From: Dinoroseobacter sp965279125
GTDB lineage: Bacteria; Pseudomonadota; Alphaproteobacteria; Rhodobacterales; Rhodobacteraceae
Direction of reading: 5' to 3'
DNA length: 64,000 nucleotides
Assembly (NCBI GenBank): GCA_965279125.1
Contig: CBDIHL010000045.1
Location: 1-64,000 of the forward strand
Below are positions 18,423-26,574 of this stretch, one piece after another. The stretch's first letter is position 1; every line of letters starts with the position of its first letter. The notes under the pieces were generated by a model that was not told the origin of the DNA, searched no databases, and saw only the letters and a list, made by a program, of their open reading frames with translations. The position numbers and the translations under genes are program-made.

Positions 18423-19321
18423 CACTGAGTATCGGGTGGGAAGCGGAAGAGCGGCTCGATTGGATCGCGCTGACCAAAGCGCTGGAAGCCGGGCATTGCC
18501 TGCCGCGCGCGGAAATTGGCGATACGTTCCTTTACCGTGGCAAGGACACGGTGCTCAGCCGGGCGGCCTGGATCGACGGGCTGGGGATCGCAGTCAAGAC
18601 GGCGACGATTTTTCCGGGCAACAGCGCCTACGATTTGCCCAGCGTCGGGGGCGGTGTGTCGCTTTACGAGGACGTGACAGGGCAACTTTCGGCGCTTCTG
18701 GACTTTCGGTTGGTTACGAAATGGAAGACTGCGGGGGACTCGTTGCTGTCAGCGATCAAGCTGGCCCCTCCTAAGGTCGACAACATCCTGATCGTCGGCG
18801 CAGGCACCGTCGCGCAAAGCGTGATCGAAGCTTATTCTGCATATTATGGAAACGCAAACTATGGGATTTGGAGTAGACGACCCGAGCAGGCTGCGGCCCT
18901 TGCCTCGGACCGTGTGAAACCCGTCACGAACCTGGCCGAAGCAGTAGCAAACGCGCATATTATCGTTTCGTGTACTATGGCAACCGATCCTGTAATTTCC
19001 GGCGAGTGGCTCAGCCCCGGAACCCATCTGGACCTGATCGGCGCCTACCGTCCTGACATGCGCGAGGTGGACGACGAAGCCCTGCGCCGCGCCGAGATTT
19101 TCGTGGACAATCGCACCACCACCATCGGCCATATCGGCGAGATCGAGATCCCGCTGCAAAGCGGTGTGATCACAAAAGACGACCTGCGCGCGGATTTCTA
19201 TGACCTGGAGGCGGGCCTCTACAAACGCTCCGGCCCGGACGCGATCACCATCGCCAAGAACGGCGGCGGCGCGCATCTGGACCTGATGACCTGTGCCTAT
19301 ATCCGAGATGCCGTGGCATGA
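18419..19321 (+). CDS. Ornithine cyclodeaminase family protein
   Basis: 300 residues, mu-crystallin/OCD family. A substrate-binding first half (LYRGKDTVLSRAAW, ending near ALLDFRLVTKWKTAGDSLLSA) is followed by an NAD(P) Rossmann motif (NILIVGAGTVAQSVIEAY). Members include ornithine cyclodeaminase, delta-1-pyrroline-2-carboxylate reductase and alanine dehydrogenase, which cannot be separated here. It overlaps the HAD gene by 4 bp and the alpha/beta hydrolase by 4 bp. Confidence 0.86.
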   Translation: MTLSIGWEAEERLDWIALTKALEAGHCLPRAEIGDTFLYRGKDTVLSRAAWIDGLGIAVKTATIFPGNSAYDLPSVGGGVSLYEDVTGQLSALLDFRLVTKWKTAGDSLLSAIKLAPPKVDNILIVGAGTVAQSVIEAYSAYYGNANYGIWSRRPEQAAALASDRVKPVTNLAEAVANAHIIVSCTMATDPVISGEWLSPGTHLDLIGAYRPDMREVDDEALRRAEIFVDNRTTTIGHIGEIEIPLQSGVITKDDLRADFYDLEAGLYKRSGPDAITIAKNGGGAHLDLMTCAYIRDAVA

Positions 19322-20241
19322 TCTGGGTGTTGGGCCTTCTGCTGGGCGGCCTCGTGCTGTGGCCCTTTCTTGCAGAGGCCGCGCGCAAACCTGTGGACGA
19401 GGTTTTGCAAGCCGAAGCCCCCGGCGATTTTATCGAGCTGGACCGAGGTGCCACGCATTACCAATGGCATGGCCCTGAGGGGGGTCCGGTGGTGGTGCTG
19501 ATCCACGGGCTGACCTCGCCCAGTTATGTGTGGGATGCGGTGGTGCCGGGTCTGACCGCGCTCGGATTTCGGGTGTTGCGCTACGACCTCTATGGGCGTG
19601 GATATTCGGACCGGTTGGAAGGCAAGGCGGGGCCAGCGCGGTATGTGGCGCAACTCGAAGGTCTATTGGCCGCGCTCGGCATCAACGGGCGTGTCTCACT
19701 GATCGGCTATTCGATGGGCGCGCGGATTGCTGTCGATTTCGCCGCCAAACAGGCCGACCGGGTGGAGCATCTGTGCCTCGTCGCTCCCGCTGGGTTGACC
19801 CACACGCTCGGCACGGGCGACCGCATCGCGCGCGATTGGCCGGGGCTGGGCGATTGGTACTGTCGCGGGCTGGGCGTGATGCGCCAACGCAAAACGATCC
19901 ACGCGCAATCCAGCGGCAGTCACGTGGACGGGATCGCGGCGCGCTTGCTGGCCGAGACACGGTTGCGCGGCACTGCGCCTGCGATCCTTGCCGATCTGCG
20001 CGATGTGCTGCGCGATACCGACGTGGCCGAACACAGTGTCGTTCAGCGCGCTGCCGTGCCTGTGGCGGCGCTGTTTGGGGACCGCGATGTGGTGATCCCT
20101 GTGATCTCGGCCGAGCAGCTTGGCGATTGGAACGCGGATGCTGAGATCGAGGTTGTTGAAGGCGCTGGCCATGGTCTGCCGCACACGCACCCGAGCGCTG
20201 TGGTGGACGCCTTCGCCGATCTGAGCAACGATTTTATCTAG
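19318..20241 (+). CDS. Alpha/beta hydrolase
   Basis: 307 residues with one N-terminal membrane helix (MIWVLGLLLGGLVLWPFL). The fold is standard: the oxyanion motif VLIHGLTSPS, the nucleophile Ser in GYSMGARIA, the acidic residue in FGDRDVVIP and the His in GAGHGLPHTHP. Membrane-anchored; substrate unknown. Start overlaps the OCD gene. It ends the fghA-to-hydrolase run and converges with the MFS gene, sharing 4 bp. Confidence 0.88.
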   Translation: MIWVLGLLLGGLVLWPFLAEAARKPVDEVLQAEAPGDFIELDRGATHYQWHGPEGGPVVVLIHGLTSPSYVWDAVVPGLTALGFRVLRYDLYGRGYSDRLEGKAGPARYVAQLEGLLAALGINGRVSLIGYSMGARIAVDFAAKQADRVEHLCLVAPAGLTHTLGTGDRIARDWPGLGDWYCRGLGVMRQRKTIHAQSSGSHVDGIAARLLAETRLRGTAPAILADLRDVLRDTDVAEHSVVQRAAVPVAALFGDRDVVIPVISAEQLGDWNADAEIEVVEGAGHGLPHTHPSAVVDAFADLSNDFI

Positions 20242-21476
20242 GCGGTGGCCAACGCCCTTCGCTTCTCGCGGATGGGCAAATGAACGATGGCGCTGAACGC
20301 TCCGACGGCGACGCCTATCCACCACACCGCAGTATAATCGCCATAAACGTCGTAAAGTGCGCCGCCCAGCCACACGCCCAGAAAGCTGCCCAACTGGTGG
20401 CTGAAGAACACGACCCCATAGAGCGTTCCCATGTAGCGCAACCCATATAGATGCGCGACGAGGCCTGAGGTCAGCGGGACGGTGGCCAGCCAGAGCGATC
20501 CCATCACAAGGCTGAAGATGACGACGCTGGTGGGGGTGATCGGCATCAGGATGAAGACGGTGGCGGCGATGGTGCGGCCTGTGTAGATGCCCGCGAGCAG
20601 GTATTTCTTCGGAAAGTGATTGCCCAGATAGCCCGCGAAAATCGTGCCCGCGACATTGGCCAGACCGACGAGGCCGAGCGCAACTGCCCCGAGCGCGGAG
20701 GTCGTCGTGATGCCAAGGCCTGCAAGCACGCCGCTGGGGTCAATGGGGCCGCACAGTTCGGTCACGAAGGCCGGGAAGTGGGCGGTCATGAAGCCCAGTT
20801 GGTAGCCGCAGGAGAAGAACCCGAGGAAAATCAGCGTGTAACTGGGGTCCTTGAAGGTGCGCTTTAGGACGGTGCCCATGCTTTCGGCCAGCTCGGCTTT
20901 TTGGGCAGGCGGCGCGCGCATAATCGGCAAGATCGCGAGGGAGGCGATGACCATCGCGGCGAAGACCAGAAACACGGTTTCCCACGCGTAGCTGCGCAAG
21001 AGGAGTTCTGCGAGCGGTGGACCGAACACTTGGCCCAGAGAGCCTGCTGCGGTCGCAAGGCCGAGCGCCATGGACCGGTGCTTGTCACTTGCCGCCCGTC
21101 CGACCATCGCAAGGATGACGCCAAAGCCCATGCCCGCGATGCCGAAGCCGACGAGGATGTTGAGGCCCTGCATCATGCCCGGTGTCATTGCCATCGTGCT
21201 AAGCACCAGACCGACCGCATAGCAGAGCACCCCGAGGATGATAGCTTTGCGATCTCCGAACCGCTCGGCAATTGCGGAAAACAGCGGCTGACCGATGCCC
21301 CATGCGAGGTTCTGGATGGCGATGGCCATGGAAAACTCGGCGCGGGGCCAGTTGAAATCCTCGGCAATGGGGATCTGGAACACGCCGTAGCTGGCACGCA
21401 CCGCGAAGCCCAGCATCAAGACGATGCAGCCGCCGATGAGGACCGGCGTGAAAATGCTGGTTTGTTTGGTCGTCAT
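20238..21476 (-). CDS. MFS transporter
   Basis: 412 residues with twelve predicted membrane helices and major facilitator signatures (GFAVRASYGVFQIPIAEDF near the start; FGDRKAIILGVLCYAVGL in the helix 2-3 loop). In style it resembles the oxalate/monocarboxylate-type carriers. The ATG at 21476 was chosen because the preceding frame is antisense to zapE. It is divergent from zapE with a 124-bp gap that likely holds both promoters. Confidence 0.9.
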   Translation of the reverse strand: MTTKQTSIFTPVLIGGCIVLMLGFAVRASYGVFQIPIAEDFNWPRAEFSMAIAIQNLAWGIGQPLFSAIAERFGDRKAIILGVLCYAVGLVLSTMAMTPGMMQGLNILVGFGIAGMGFGVILAMVGRAASDKHRSMALGLATAAGSLGQVFGPPLAELLLRSYAWETVFLVFAAMVIASLAILPIMRAPPAQKAELAESMGTVLKRTFKDPSYTLIFLGFFSCGYQLGFMTAHFPAFVTELCGPIDPSGVLAGLGITTTSALGAVALGLVGLANVAGTIFAGYLGNHFPKKYLLAGIYTGRTIAATVFILMPITPTSVVIFSLVMGSLWLATVPLTSGLVAHLYGLRYMGTLYGVVFFSHQLGSFLGVWLGGALYDVYGDYTAVWWIGVAVGAFSAIVHLPIREKRRALATA

Positions 21477-21600
21477 CTGGGGCCTCCGGGGTGGGGGCAT
21501 AAGGGGCGCAATCGCGGGGGCGGTCAAACCAGAAATTCTGGTATGGTTCGTAAGAAATTTTGATGCGAAACCCGAACGGCGGGCGTAAGACAGCGGGACG

Positions 21601-22707
21601 ATGCCTGAGAAACTGATCAGACGATACAAGGCCTTGGTGGCCGACGGGACGCTGCACGCGGATGCGGCGCAACTCGCTGTTTTGACCGAGCTTGGGTCGA
21701 TGCGCGCGCTGGCGGAGACGCCGCCCCCGAAGCGCAGTCTGCTCTGGCGGATGGGCAAGAAGAGCGCGCCAGAGGGCAAGCGCGGCGCTTATCTGTGGGG
21801 CGGGGTCGGGCGCGGCAAGTCGATGCTGATGGATTTGCTCTATGAGCAGACGGATATCAAAGAAAAGCGCCGTGTCCACTTTCACGCTTTTATGCAGGAG
21901 GTCCACGCCGCCTTGCATGAGGCGCGCAAGACCGGGGTCGAGGATGCGCTGAGGCCTGTGGCCAAGGACATTTCACGCGATCTGCGGTTTCTGTGCTTTG
22001 ACGAAATGCAGATCACCGACATCACCGATGCGATGCTCGTCGGGCGGTTGTTCGAGCAGCTCTTTGCGGATGGCGTGGTGATTGTGACGACCTCGAACAG
22101 ACCACCGGGGGATCTGTATAAAGACGGGCTGAACCGCGATCTGTTCTTGCCGTTTATTGCGCAGCTGCGCGACCGGATGGTGGTGCGCGAGTTGGTCAGC
22201 GAGACGGATTATCGCCAGAACCGTCTGGAAGGGGCCGCGCGCTATTTCACACCGCTTGGGGGGGCGAGCCGTGCCGCGTTGGATGCGGTTTGGGCGGACC
22301 TGTCGGGCGGTGATCCGGATGGGTTGGTGTTGACCGTGAAGGGGCGAAAGCTGGAGATCCCGCATTTTCATAACGGTGTTGCAAGGATGAGTTTTTGGGA
22401 GCTGTGCGGCAGGCCGCTTGGCGCGGGGGATTATCTGGCCTTGTCGCAGGCTGTGCGGGTCTTGATCCTCGATGAGATCCCGCAGCTTGGGCGTACCAAT
22501 TTCAACGAGGCAAAGCGCTTTGTAACGCTTGTGGATGCGCTTTACGAGGGCGGTGTGACCCTGATCGCAAGTGCCGCGTCGTTGCCAGAAACGCTGTATA
22601 TCGAGGGGGAAGGCAGCTTCGAGTTTGAGCGGACTGCCAGCCGATTGCGCGAAATGCAGGGGGCCGCGTGGGGCAGGCCGACCGAGGCCTCCGGCGGGGA
22701 TATTTGA
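21601..22707 (+). CDS. zapE: Cell division protein ZapE (AFG1-like ATPase)
   Basis: AAA-like P-loop ATPase that, in E. coli, acts on FtsZ rings; mitochondrial AFG1 homologues aid protein quality control. 368 residues. Walker A is GGVGRGKS (67-74), Walker B CFDE (132-135), with sensor-type TTSNRPP and LYKDGLNRDLFLPFI. Full length. The gene is alone on the plus strand, facing folC at its 3' end. Confidence 0.93.
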   Translation: MPEKLIRRYKALVADGTLHADAAQLAVLTELGSMRALAETPPPKRSLLWRMGKKSAPEGKRGAYLWGGVGRGKSMLMDLLYEQTDIKEKRRVHFHAFMQEVHAALHEARKTGVEDALRPVAKDISRDLRFLCFDEMQITDITDAMLVGRLFEQLFADGVVIVTTSNRPPGDLYKDGLNRDLFLPFIAQLRDRMVVRELVSETDYRQNRLEGAARYFTPLGGASRAALDAVWADLSGGDPDGLVLTVKGRKLEIPHFHNGVARMSFWELCGRPLGAGDYLALSQAVRVLILDEIPQLGRTNFNEAKRFVTLVDALYEGGVTLIASAASLPETLYIEGEGSFEFERTASRLREMQGAAWGRPTEASGGDI

Positions 22708-22725
22708 AAAAGCAAAGAGGTGGGT

Positions 22726-24009
22726 CTAGGCATTATCTTTGAGCACATCGCCAGCCAGATAGAGAGATCCGCAGATCAGGATGCGGGCGGCTGGCGTGGT
22801 CTTGGTGATGGCCTCAACGGCGGCTTGGACGTTCGGCGCTTGGGTTGTGCGAAAGCCCGCCATGTGTGCGTAGTTCGCTGTATCGGACGCGGGCAAGGTC
22901 GCGGGCGCACCGGGAATCGACACGGCGGTCAGGGTTTCCGAGACTTCGCGCATGGGCTGCATGAACCCCACCACATCCTTGGTATTTTGCATCCCGCAAA
23001 TGAGGTGCGTTTCGCGCGTCGGAAGGGTCTTGACCGTCGCAACGGCAGCGCGCGCTCCGGCGGGATTGTGACCGCCATCAAGCCAGATTTCCGCCTGAGG
23101 CGCGGCATCAATCAAGGGGCCTGAGCGCAAGCGCTGCATTCGCGCGGGCCAGCTGGCGTTTGTGACTGCGGCTTCGCACGCGGCCTCGGACTTGCCGAGC
23201 GATCGGAGGGCAGCGAGGGCGGCACCGGCGTTTTCGATCTGGTGCGGTCCGGGCAGGCTGGGCAGAGGTAGGTCCAGAAGCCCCGTTTCATCCTGGAAAA
23301 TCAGGCGACCGCGTTCTTCGGTGACATGCCAGTGTTGACCGTAGACCAGCAGGGGCGCACCGAGGCGCATCGCGCGTGCCTCGATCACGTCTAAAGCAGC
23401 CTCGTGCTGGCGGCTGACGACGCAGGGCACAGCGCGCTTGAGGATACCGGCCTTCTCGCCCGCGATCGCCTCGATCGTGTCGCCAAGGAATTGCTGGTGA
23501 TCCAGATCGACGGGTGTGATCACGGTCATCGCAGGTTTCGCTACAACGTTTGTCGCATCGAGGCGCCCCCCAAGCCCGACCTCAAGCAAGGTCCAATCGG
23601 CGGGGGTGCGCGCGAAGGCGAGGAGGCCTGCGATGGTCGTGATCTCGAAATACGTGATCGGGGTGTCGCCATTGGCCGCAAGGCAATCGTCGAGGATCTG
23701 GATCAGCGTGTCCTCGTCGATCAGATCGCCCGCGAGGCGGATCCGCTCGTGAAAGCGTACCAGATGCGGGGAGGTATAGGCGTGGCAAGTCTCGCCCACC
23801 CCCTCAAGCCCGGCGCGGATCATCGCGAGGGTGGAGCCTTTGCCATTGGTGCCCGCGATATGAATGACCGGGGGCAGCGTGTCTTGGGGACTGCCGACCG
23901 CCGCCAGCAAGGACCAAACGCGGTCGAGCGTCAGGTCGATCAGCTTGGGATGGAGCGCGTTCATCCGGTCGAGCAGGCGGTCGGAGCCGCCCAATGATGG
24001 CGCGCTCAC
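22726..24009 (-). CDS. folC: Bifunctional folylpolyglutamate synthase / dihydrofolate synthase
   Basis: Adds glutamate to dihydropteroate and to folates. 427 residues. The ATP loop is HIAGTNGKGST (about 50-60) and the Mur-ligase features include YTSPHLVRFHERI, AMTVITPVDLDHQQFLGDT and WLDGGHNPAGA. GTG start at 24009 overlaps the accD stop by 4 bp. The accD-folC pair is standard in alphaproteobacteria. Confidence 0.95.
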   Translation of the reverse strand: MSAPSLGGSDRLLDRMNALHPKLIDLTLDRVWSLLAAVGSPQDTLPPVIHIAGTNGKGSTLAMIRAGLEGVGETCHAYTSPHLVRFHERIRLAGDLIDEDTLIQILDDCLAANGDTPITYFEITTIAGLLAFARTPADWTLLEVGLGGRLDATNVVAKPAMTVITPVDLDHQQFLGDTIEAIAGEKAGILKRAVPCVVSRQHEAALDVIEARAMRLGAPLLVYGQHWHVTEERGRLIFQDETGLLDLPLPSLPGPHQIENAGAALAALRSLGKSEAACEAAVTNASWPARMQRLRSGPLIDAAPQAEIWLDGGHNPAGARAAVATVKTLPTRETHLICGMQNTKDVVGFMQPMREVSETLTAVSIPGAPATLPASDTANYAHMAGFRTTQAPNVQAAVEAITKTTPAARILICGSLYLAGDVLKDNA

Positions 24010-24977
24010 GCCTTCGTCTCGGCCGTGGTTTGCATGTCGGGGGCGGGGCTGCTGGTGTTCGGCTCGGTCGGCGCGGGGGCGTCGACCTCTTCCGGCGTGG
24101 GCGCGGGCAGATCACCGCGCACGGCGGGTGGCTGCTTCATCAGCATGCGCACGATGGTGATCAACTCATCACGCATCTTGGGCCGAGGGGTCACGCGGTC
24201 GAGCATCCCGTGATCCAGCAGATACTCGGCGCGTTGGAAGCCTTCAGGCAGCTTCTCGCGGATGGTCTGTTCGATCACGCGGGGGCCAGCGAAACAGATC
24301 AGCGCGTTTGGCTCAGCGATATGGACATCGCCCAGCATCGCATAAGACGCGGTGACGCCGCCGGTGGTCGGGTGGGTCAGCACGACGATGTAAGGCAAGC
24401 CCGCTTCCCGCAGCATTTGGATCGCGACGGTTGTGCGCGGCATCTGCATCAGGCTGAGAATGCCCTCCTGCATCCGCGCCCCCCCGGCGGCGGAAAACAG
24501 GATCAGCGGCGCTTTGATCTTCACGGCACGCTCGGCAGCGGCGATGATCGCATTGCCCACGAACATGCCCATGGACCCGCCCATGAAGCTGAAATCTTGG
24601 GCGGCAACGACGATCTTCGTGCGCCCGATCTCGCCCTCGGCCACAAGCATCGCCTCGGCCTCGCCGGTATTGCGCTGGGCGGCCTTCATGCGTTCGGGGT
24701 ATTTCTTCTGGTCGCGGAATTGCAGCGGGTCGGCGAGGGGGGCAGGAACCTCGACTTCGGTAAAAACACCGCCGTCAAACAGAGCCTCGCAGCGATCACG
24801 CGGCGAGATGCCCATGTGATGCCCGCACGAGGGGCAGACGTTCAGATTGTCCGAAAGCTCGCGGTGAAACAGCATCGTGCCGCAATCATCGCACTTGGTC
24901 CAAAGGTTCTCGGGAACCTCGCGCCGCGAAAACAGCGAGTTGATCTTCGGGCGGACGTAATTGGTGATCCAGTTCAT
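24006..24977 (-). CDS. accD: Acetyl-CoA carboxylase carboxyltransferase subunit beta
   Basis: Carboxyltransferase half of ACC, first step of fatty-acid synthesis; works with AccA. 323 residues. The zinc ribbon is Cys29, 32, 48 and 51 (TKCDDC, VCPSCGHH), followed by the crotonase-like core with GGSMGMFVGNAI and SAAGGARMQEGILSLMQM. The C-terminal tail is Pro/Ala/Glu-rich and probably unstructured. Folates and fatty acid genes are linked here by overlap with folC. Confidence 0.96.
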   Translation of the reverse strand: MNWITNYVRPKINSLFSRREVPENLWTKCDDCGTMLFHRELSDNLNVCPSCGHHMGISPRDRCEALFDGGVFTEVEVPAPLADPLQFRDQKKYPERMKAAQRNTGEAEAMLVAEGEIGRTKIVVAAQDFSFMGGSMGMFVGNAIIAAAERAVKIKAPLILFSAAGGARMQEGILSLMQMPRTTVAIQMLREAGLPYIVVLTHPTTGGVTASYAMLGDVHIAEPNALICFAGPRVIEQTIREKLPEGFQRAEYLLDHGMLDRVTPRPKMRDELITIVRMLMKQPPAVRGDLPAPTPEEVDAPAPTEPNTSSPAPDMQTTAETKA

Positions 24978-25037
24978 CGCACGGGCCTTGCTGACAGTTG
25001 TTAAGGGTCAGTTAAGCGGCGAGGCTGGGAAATGCAA

Positions 25038-25193
25038 TTAGCGCGTGGCGGCGGTCGCGGTTTGGATGATGCCATACCCGCTGGTGTCAACTTCGCTGCC
25101 ATGAAGGCGCTCGGCACTGTTGGCGACGAGGACAAGGCTGCCTGTGCCCATCATACCGATCAGGGTGGCGACTGTTAGGACTGCTTTGCGCAT
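25038..25193 (-). CDS. Small membrane-anchored or exported peptide
   Basis: 51 residues, MRKAVLTVATLIGMMGTGSLVLVANSAERLHGS as N-terminal half: a basic start, then a hydrophobic stretch (about 5-25) that could be a signal peptide or anchor, and a short polar tail. GAAGAG lies 9 nt upstream of the ATG at 25193; an ATG at 25217 in frame would add eight residues but has a weaker site. It lies between accD and two pilin-like genes, all on the minus strand. I do not recognise the family. Confidence 0.6.
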   Translation of the reverse strand: MRKAVLTVATLIGMMGTGSLVLVANSAERLHGSEVDTSGYGIIQTATAATR

Positions 25194-25338
25194 TTTTTTG
25201 GTCTCTTCGGACTGCATTTTTGACTGCTCACTCAATCTACTAGCGTTAACACTTCGGTAACGTTTCCATTTGTCGAAACATCGGGGAAAAATTGTTGAAT
25301 TGGTGTCATCGCTGCAACGCCTGTTGCATCGCGCTGGT

Positions 25339-25767
25339 CTACCCCTCTGCCAAGCGGCGTTCTTTTTCAAACTGTGCGATTGCGAGGCTGTCGGCGAAAG
25401 CGGCATAAGGATCGGTGCTGAGGTCTTGCCCTTTGGTCAAGGCTTCAAACTGGGCGATCATACCGTCGAGCGTGGCTTCGTTGTAATCGCGCATTGTTTC
25501 GGCGGCCTCGGTGCGCTGGTCGTCCGTAAACACCCGCATCGACAGATTGCTCAGGCTTGGACCTGACGCAGGAAAGGCGCTGACAATTTGCTGATTGCTG
25601 AGCTGACCGCTGATATCCGTGGAGATGTCTGAGACCCCGCCGGACACGACCGTATAGCTGGCAATCCCCAGCCCGACGATTGCAGCCGTCAGCACGACCC
25701 AATCGACAGTGACGGCACCGGCATCGTCATCAAAAAAACAAAGGGTGGATCTGAACGTTGGTTTCAT
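25339..25767 (-). CDS. Prepilin-like protein with a class IVb-type N-terminus
   Basis: 142 residues. After a short basic leader (MKPTFRSTLCFFDDDAG) comes GAVTVDWVVLTAA, a hydrophobic segment with an acidic residue (Asp22) five places after Gly17 and then an aromatic residue, as in Flp/TadE class IVb prepilins where Glu is usual at +5. The remainder is a polar, largely helical-looking domain ending in DSLAIAQFEKERRLAEG. GAGG precedes the ATG by 8 nt. It shares its N-terminal block almost word for word with the gene at 25945. Prepilin role is inferred. Confidence 0.7.
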   Translation of the reverse strand: MKPTFRSTLCFFDDDAGAVTVDWVVLTAAIVGLGIASYTVVSGGVSDISTDISGQLSNQQIVSAFPASGPSLSNLSMRVFTDDQRTEAAETMRDYNEATLDGMIAQFEALTKGQDLSTDPYAAFADSLAIAQFEKERRLAEG

Positions 25768-25800
25768 AGGGAGGACCTCATTAAGTTACATGCGAGAGGT

Positions 25801-25846
25801 GAAGCTTTGGAATGGCAAGAGTTGAGCCGCTTTGCGGAAGCTTTGG
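25801..25846. repeat. 10-bp direct repeat GAAGCTTTGG, 36 bp apart, upstream of the prepilin-like gene
   Basis: Copies at 25801-25810 and 25837-25846, between the two prepilin-like genes and 34 bp before the start of the downstream one. The 36-bp period is near 3.5 helical turns. It could be a regulator site or chance; nothing else supports it. Confidence 0.35.
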
Positions 25847-25903
25847 TGTATCGGGTGCAAAGACCTTCGACCCTCTGGCCAAATCACAACAGCTTAGCCT
25901 AGC

Positions 25904-25920
25904 GTGCCTCGCTCAGGCAC
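25904..25920 (-). terminator. Hairpin GTGCCT-CGCTC-AGGCAC after the Ser-Asp repeat gene
   Basis: Six-base perfect arms with a five-base loop, 24 bp past the stop of the 25945 gene and before the start region of the next. No T-run follows on the minus strand, so it is at best a weak terminator or mRNA end structure. Confidence 0.4.
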
Positions 25921-25944
25921 CAAAGGGACTGCAATCGCGCGCTC

Positions 25945-26493
25945 CTAGAGGTCACGCATATCGACCCACTCTTTAGGCGCCGTTCCACCGTTTTCTTCGA
26001 GCACCATCTGAAGTGCGACATAGGTGTCTTGTCCCCCCTCGCGGAACTCTTTTTCAGAGACAAGTTGCTGTTTCATCGCATCGATAATTTCGTCGCTATC
26101 GCTATCGCTATCGCTATCGCTATCGCTATCGCTATCGCTATCGCTATCGCTATCGCTATCGCTATCGCTATCGCTATCGCTATCGCTATCGCTATCGCTA
26201 TCGCTATCGCTTTCGCCATATTTATCGTTTGCCCATGCAACGGTCTTGTCCCATTCATCCGCGTTGCTCGGGCGATAGTCCCATGCGCTTACGAAAGACG
26301 TGTCTATAAGCTGACTGCTGAGCTGCGTGTCGATATCACCTGAGATGTTCGCGGCACCGCCTTGGACGACGCTGAAGCTTGCAACACCAAGGCCTACGAC
26401 AGCGGCGGTCAGCACGACCCAATCAACGGTGACTGCACCGGAGTCGTCGTTGAGGAATTCTGTGGCGGAGGTTTTGAGGGAGGGGAGTGTCAT
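25945..26493 (-). CDS. Prepilin-like protein with a 20-unit Ser-Asp repeat
   Basis: 182 residues from the ATG at 26493 (AAGGA 8 nt upstream; an ATG two codons earlier at 26499 has a worse spacing). Leader to Gly19, then GAVTVDWVVLTAA with Asp24 at +5, like the paralogue at 25339. Residues about 95-134 are 20 consecutive Ser-Asp pairs, followed by a 48-residue tail (EIIDAMKQQLVSEKE...). The highly acidic repeat may bind Ca2+ or act as a stalk, as Ser-Asp repeats do in unrelated surface proteins; there is no LPXTG motif. Encoded by a pure hexanucleotide, so repeat number is probably variable. Confidence 0.7.
   Translation of the reverse strand: MTLPSLKTSATEFLNDDSGAVTVDWVVLTAAVVGLGVASFSVVQGGAANISGDIDTQLSSQLIDTSFVSAWDYRPSNADEWDKTVAWANDKYGESDSDSDSDSDSDSDSDSDSDSDSDSDSDSDSDSDSDSDSDEIIDAMKQQLVSEKEFREGGQDTYVALQMVLEENGGTAPKEWVDMRDL
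26093..26212. repeat. Hexanucleotide microsatellite (TCGCTA)x20
   Basis: Nineteen perfect TCGCTA units from 26093, then a twentieth with one change (TCGCTT), inside the prepilin-like gene at 25945; on its coding strand the unit is GATAGC, read as Asp-Ser. Because the unit is six bases, gains or losses stay in frame and change only the stalk length. The absence of synonymous changes in a high-GC genome suggests recent or ongoing slippage expansion. Confidence 0.97.
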
Positions 26494-26574
26494 ACGCATG
26501 GTCCTTGTTACGGTCTCTACATGCGCAGGTCTGATCTATGGCTGTGTCTAGATTGGGGCAAGTCGTTGGAAAAG

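Noticed and set aside
26024..26343. Plus-strand Ser-Leu and Ile-Ala repeat proteins
   Set aside because: They are the opposite-strand and shifted readings of the hexanucleotide inside the prepilin-like gene; they lack a good start and a reason to exist.
25945..26493. Staphylococcal-type Sdr adhesin
   Set aside because: The Ser-Asp stretch is similar, but there is no LPXTG anchor, no A/B domains and the organism is Gram-negative.
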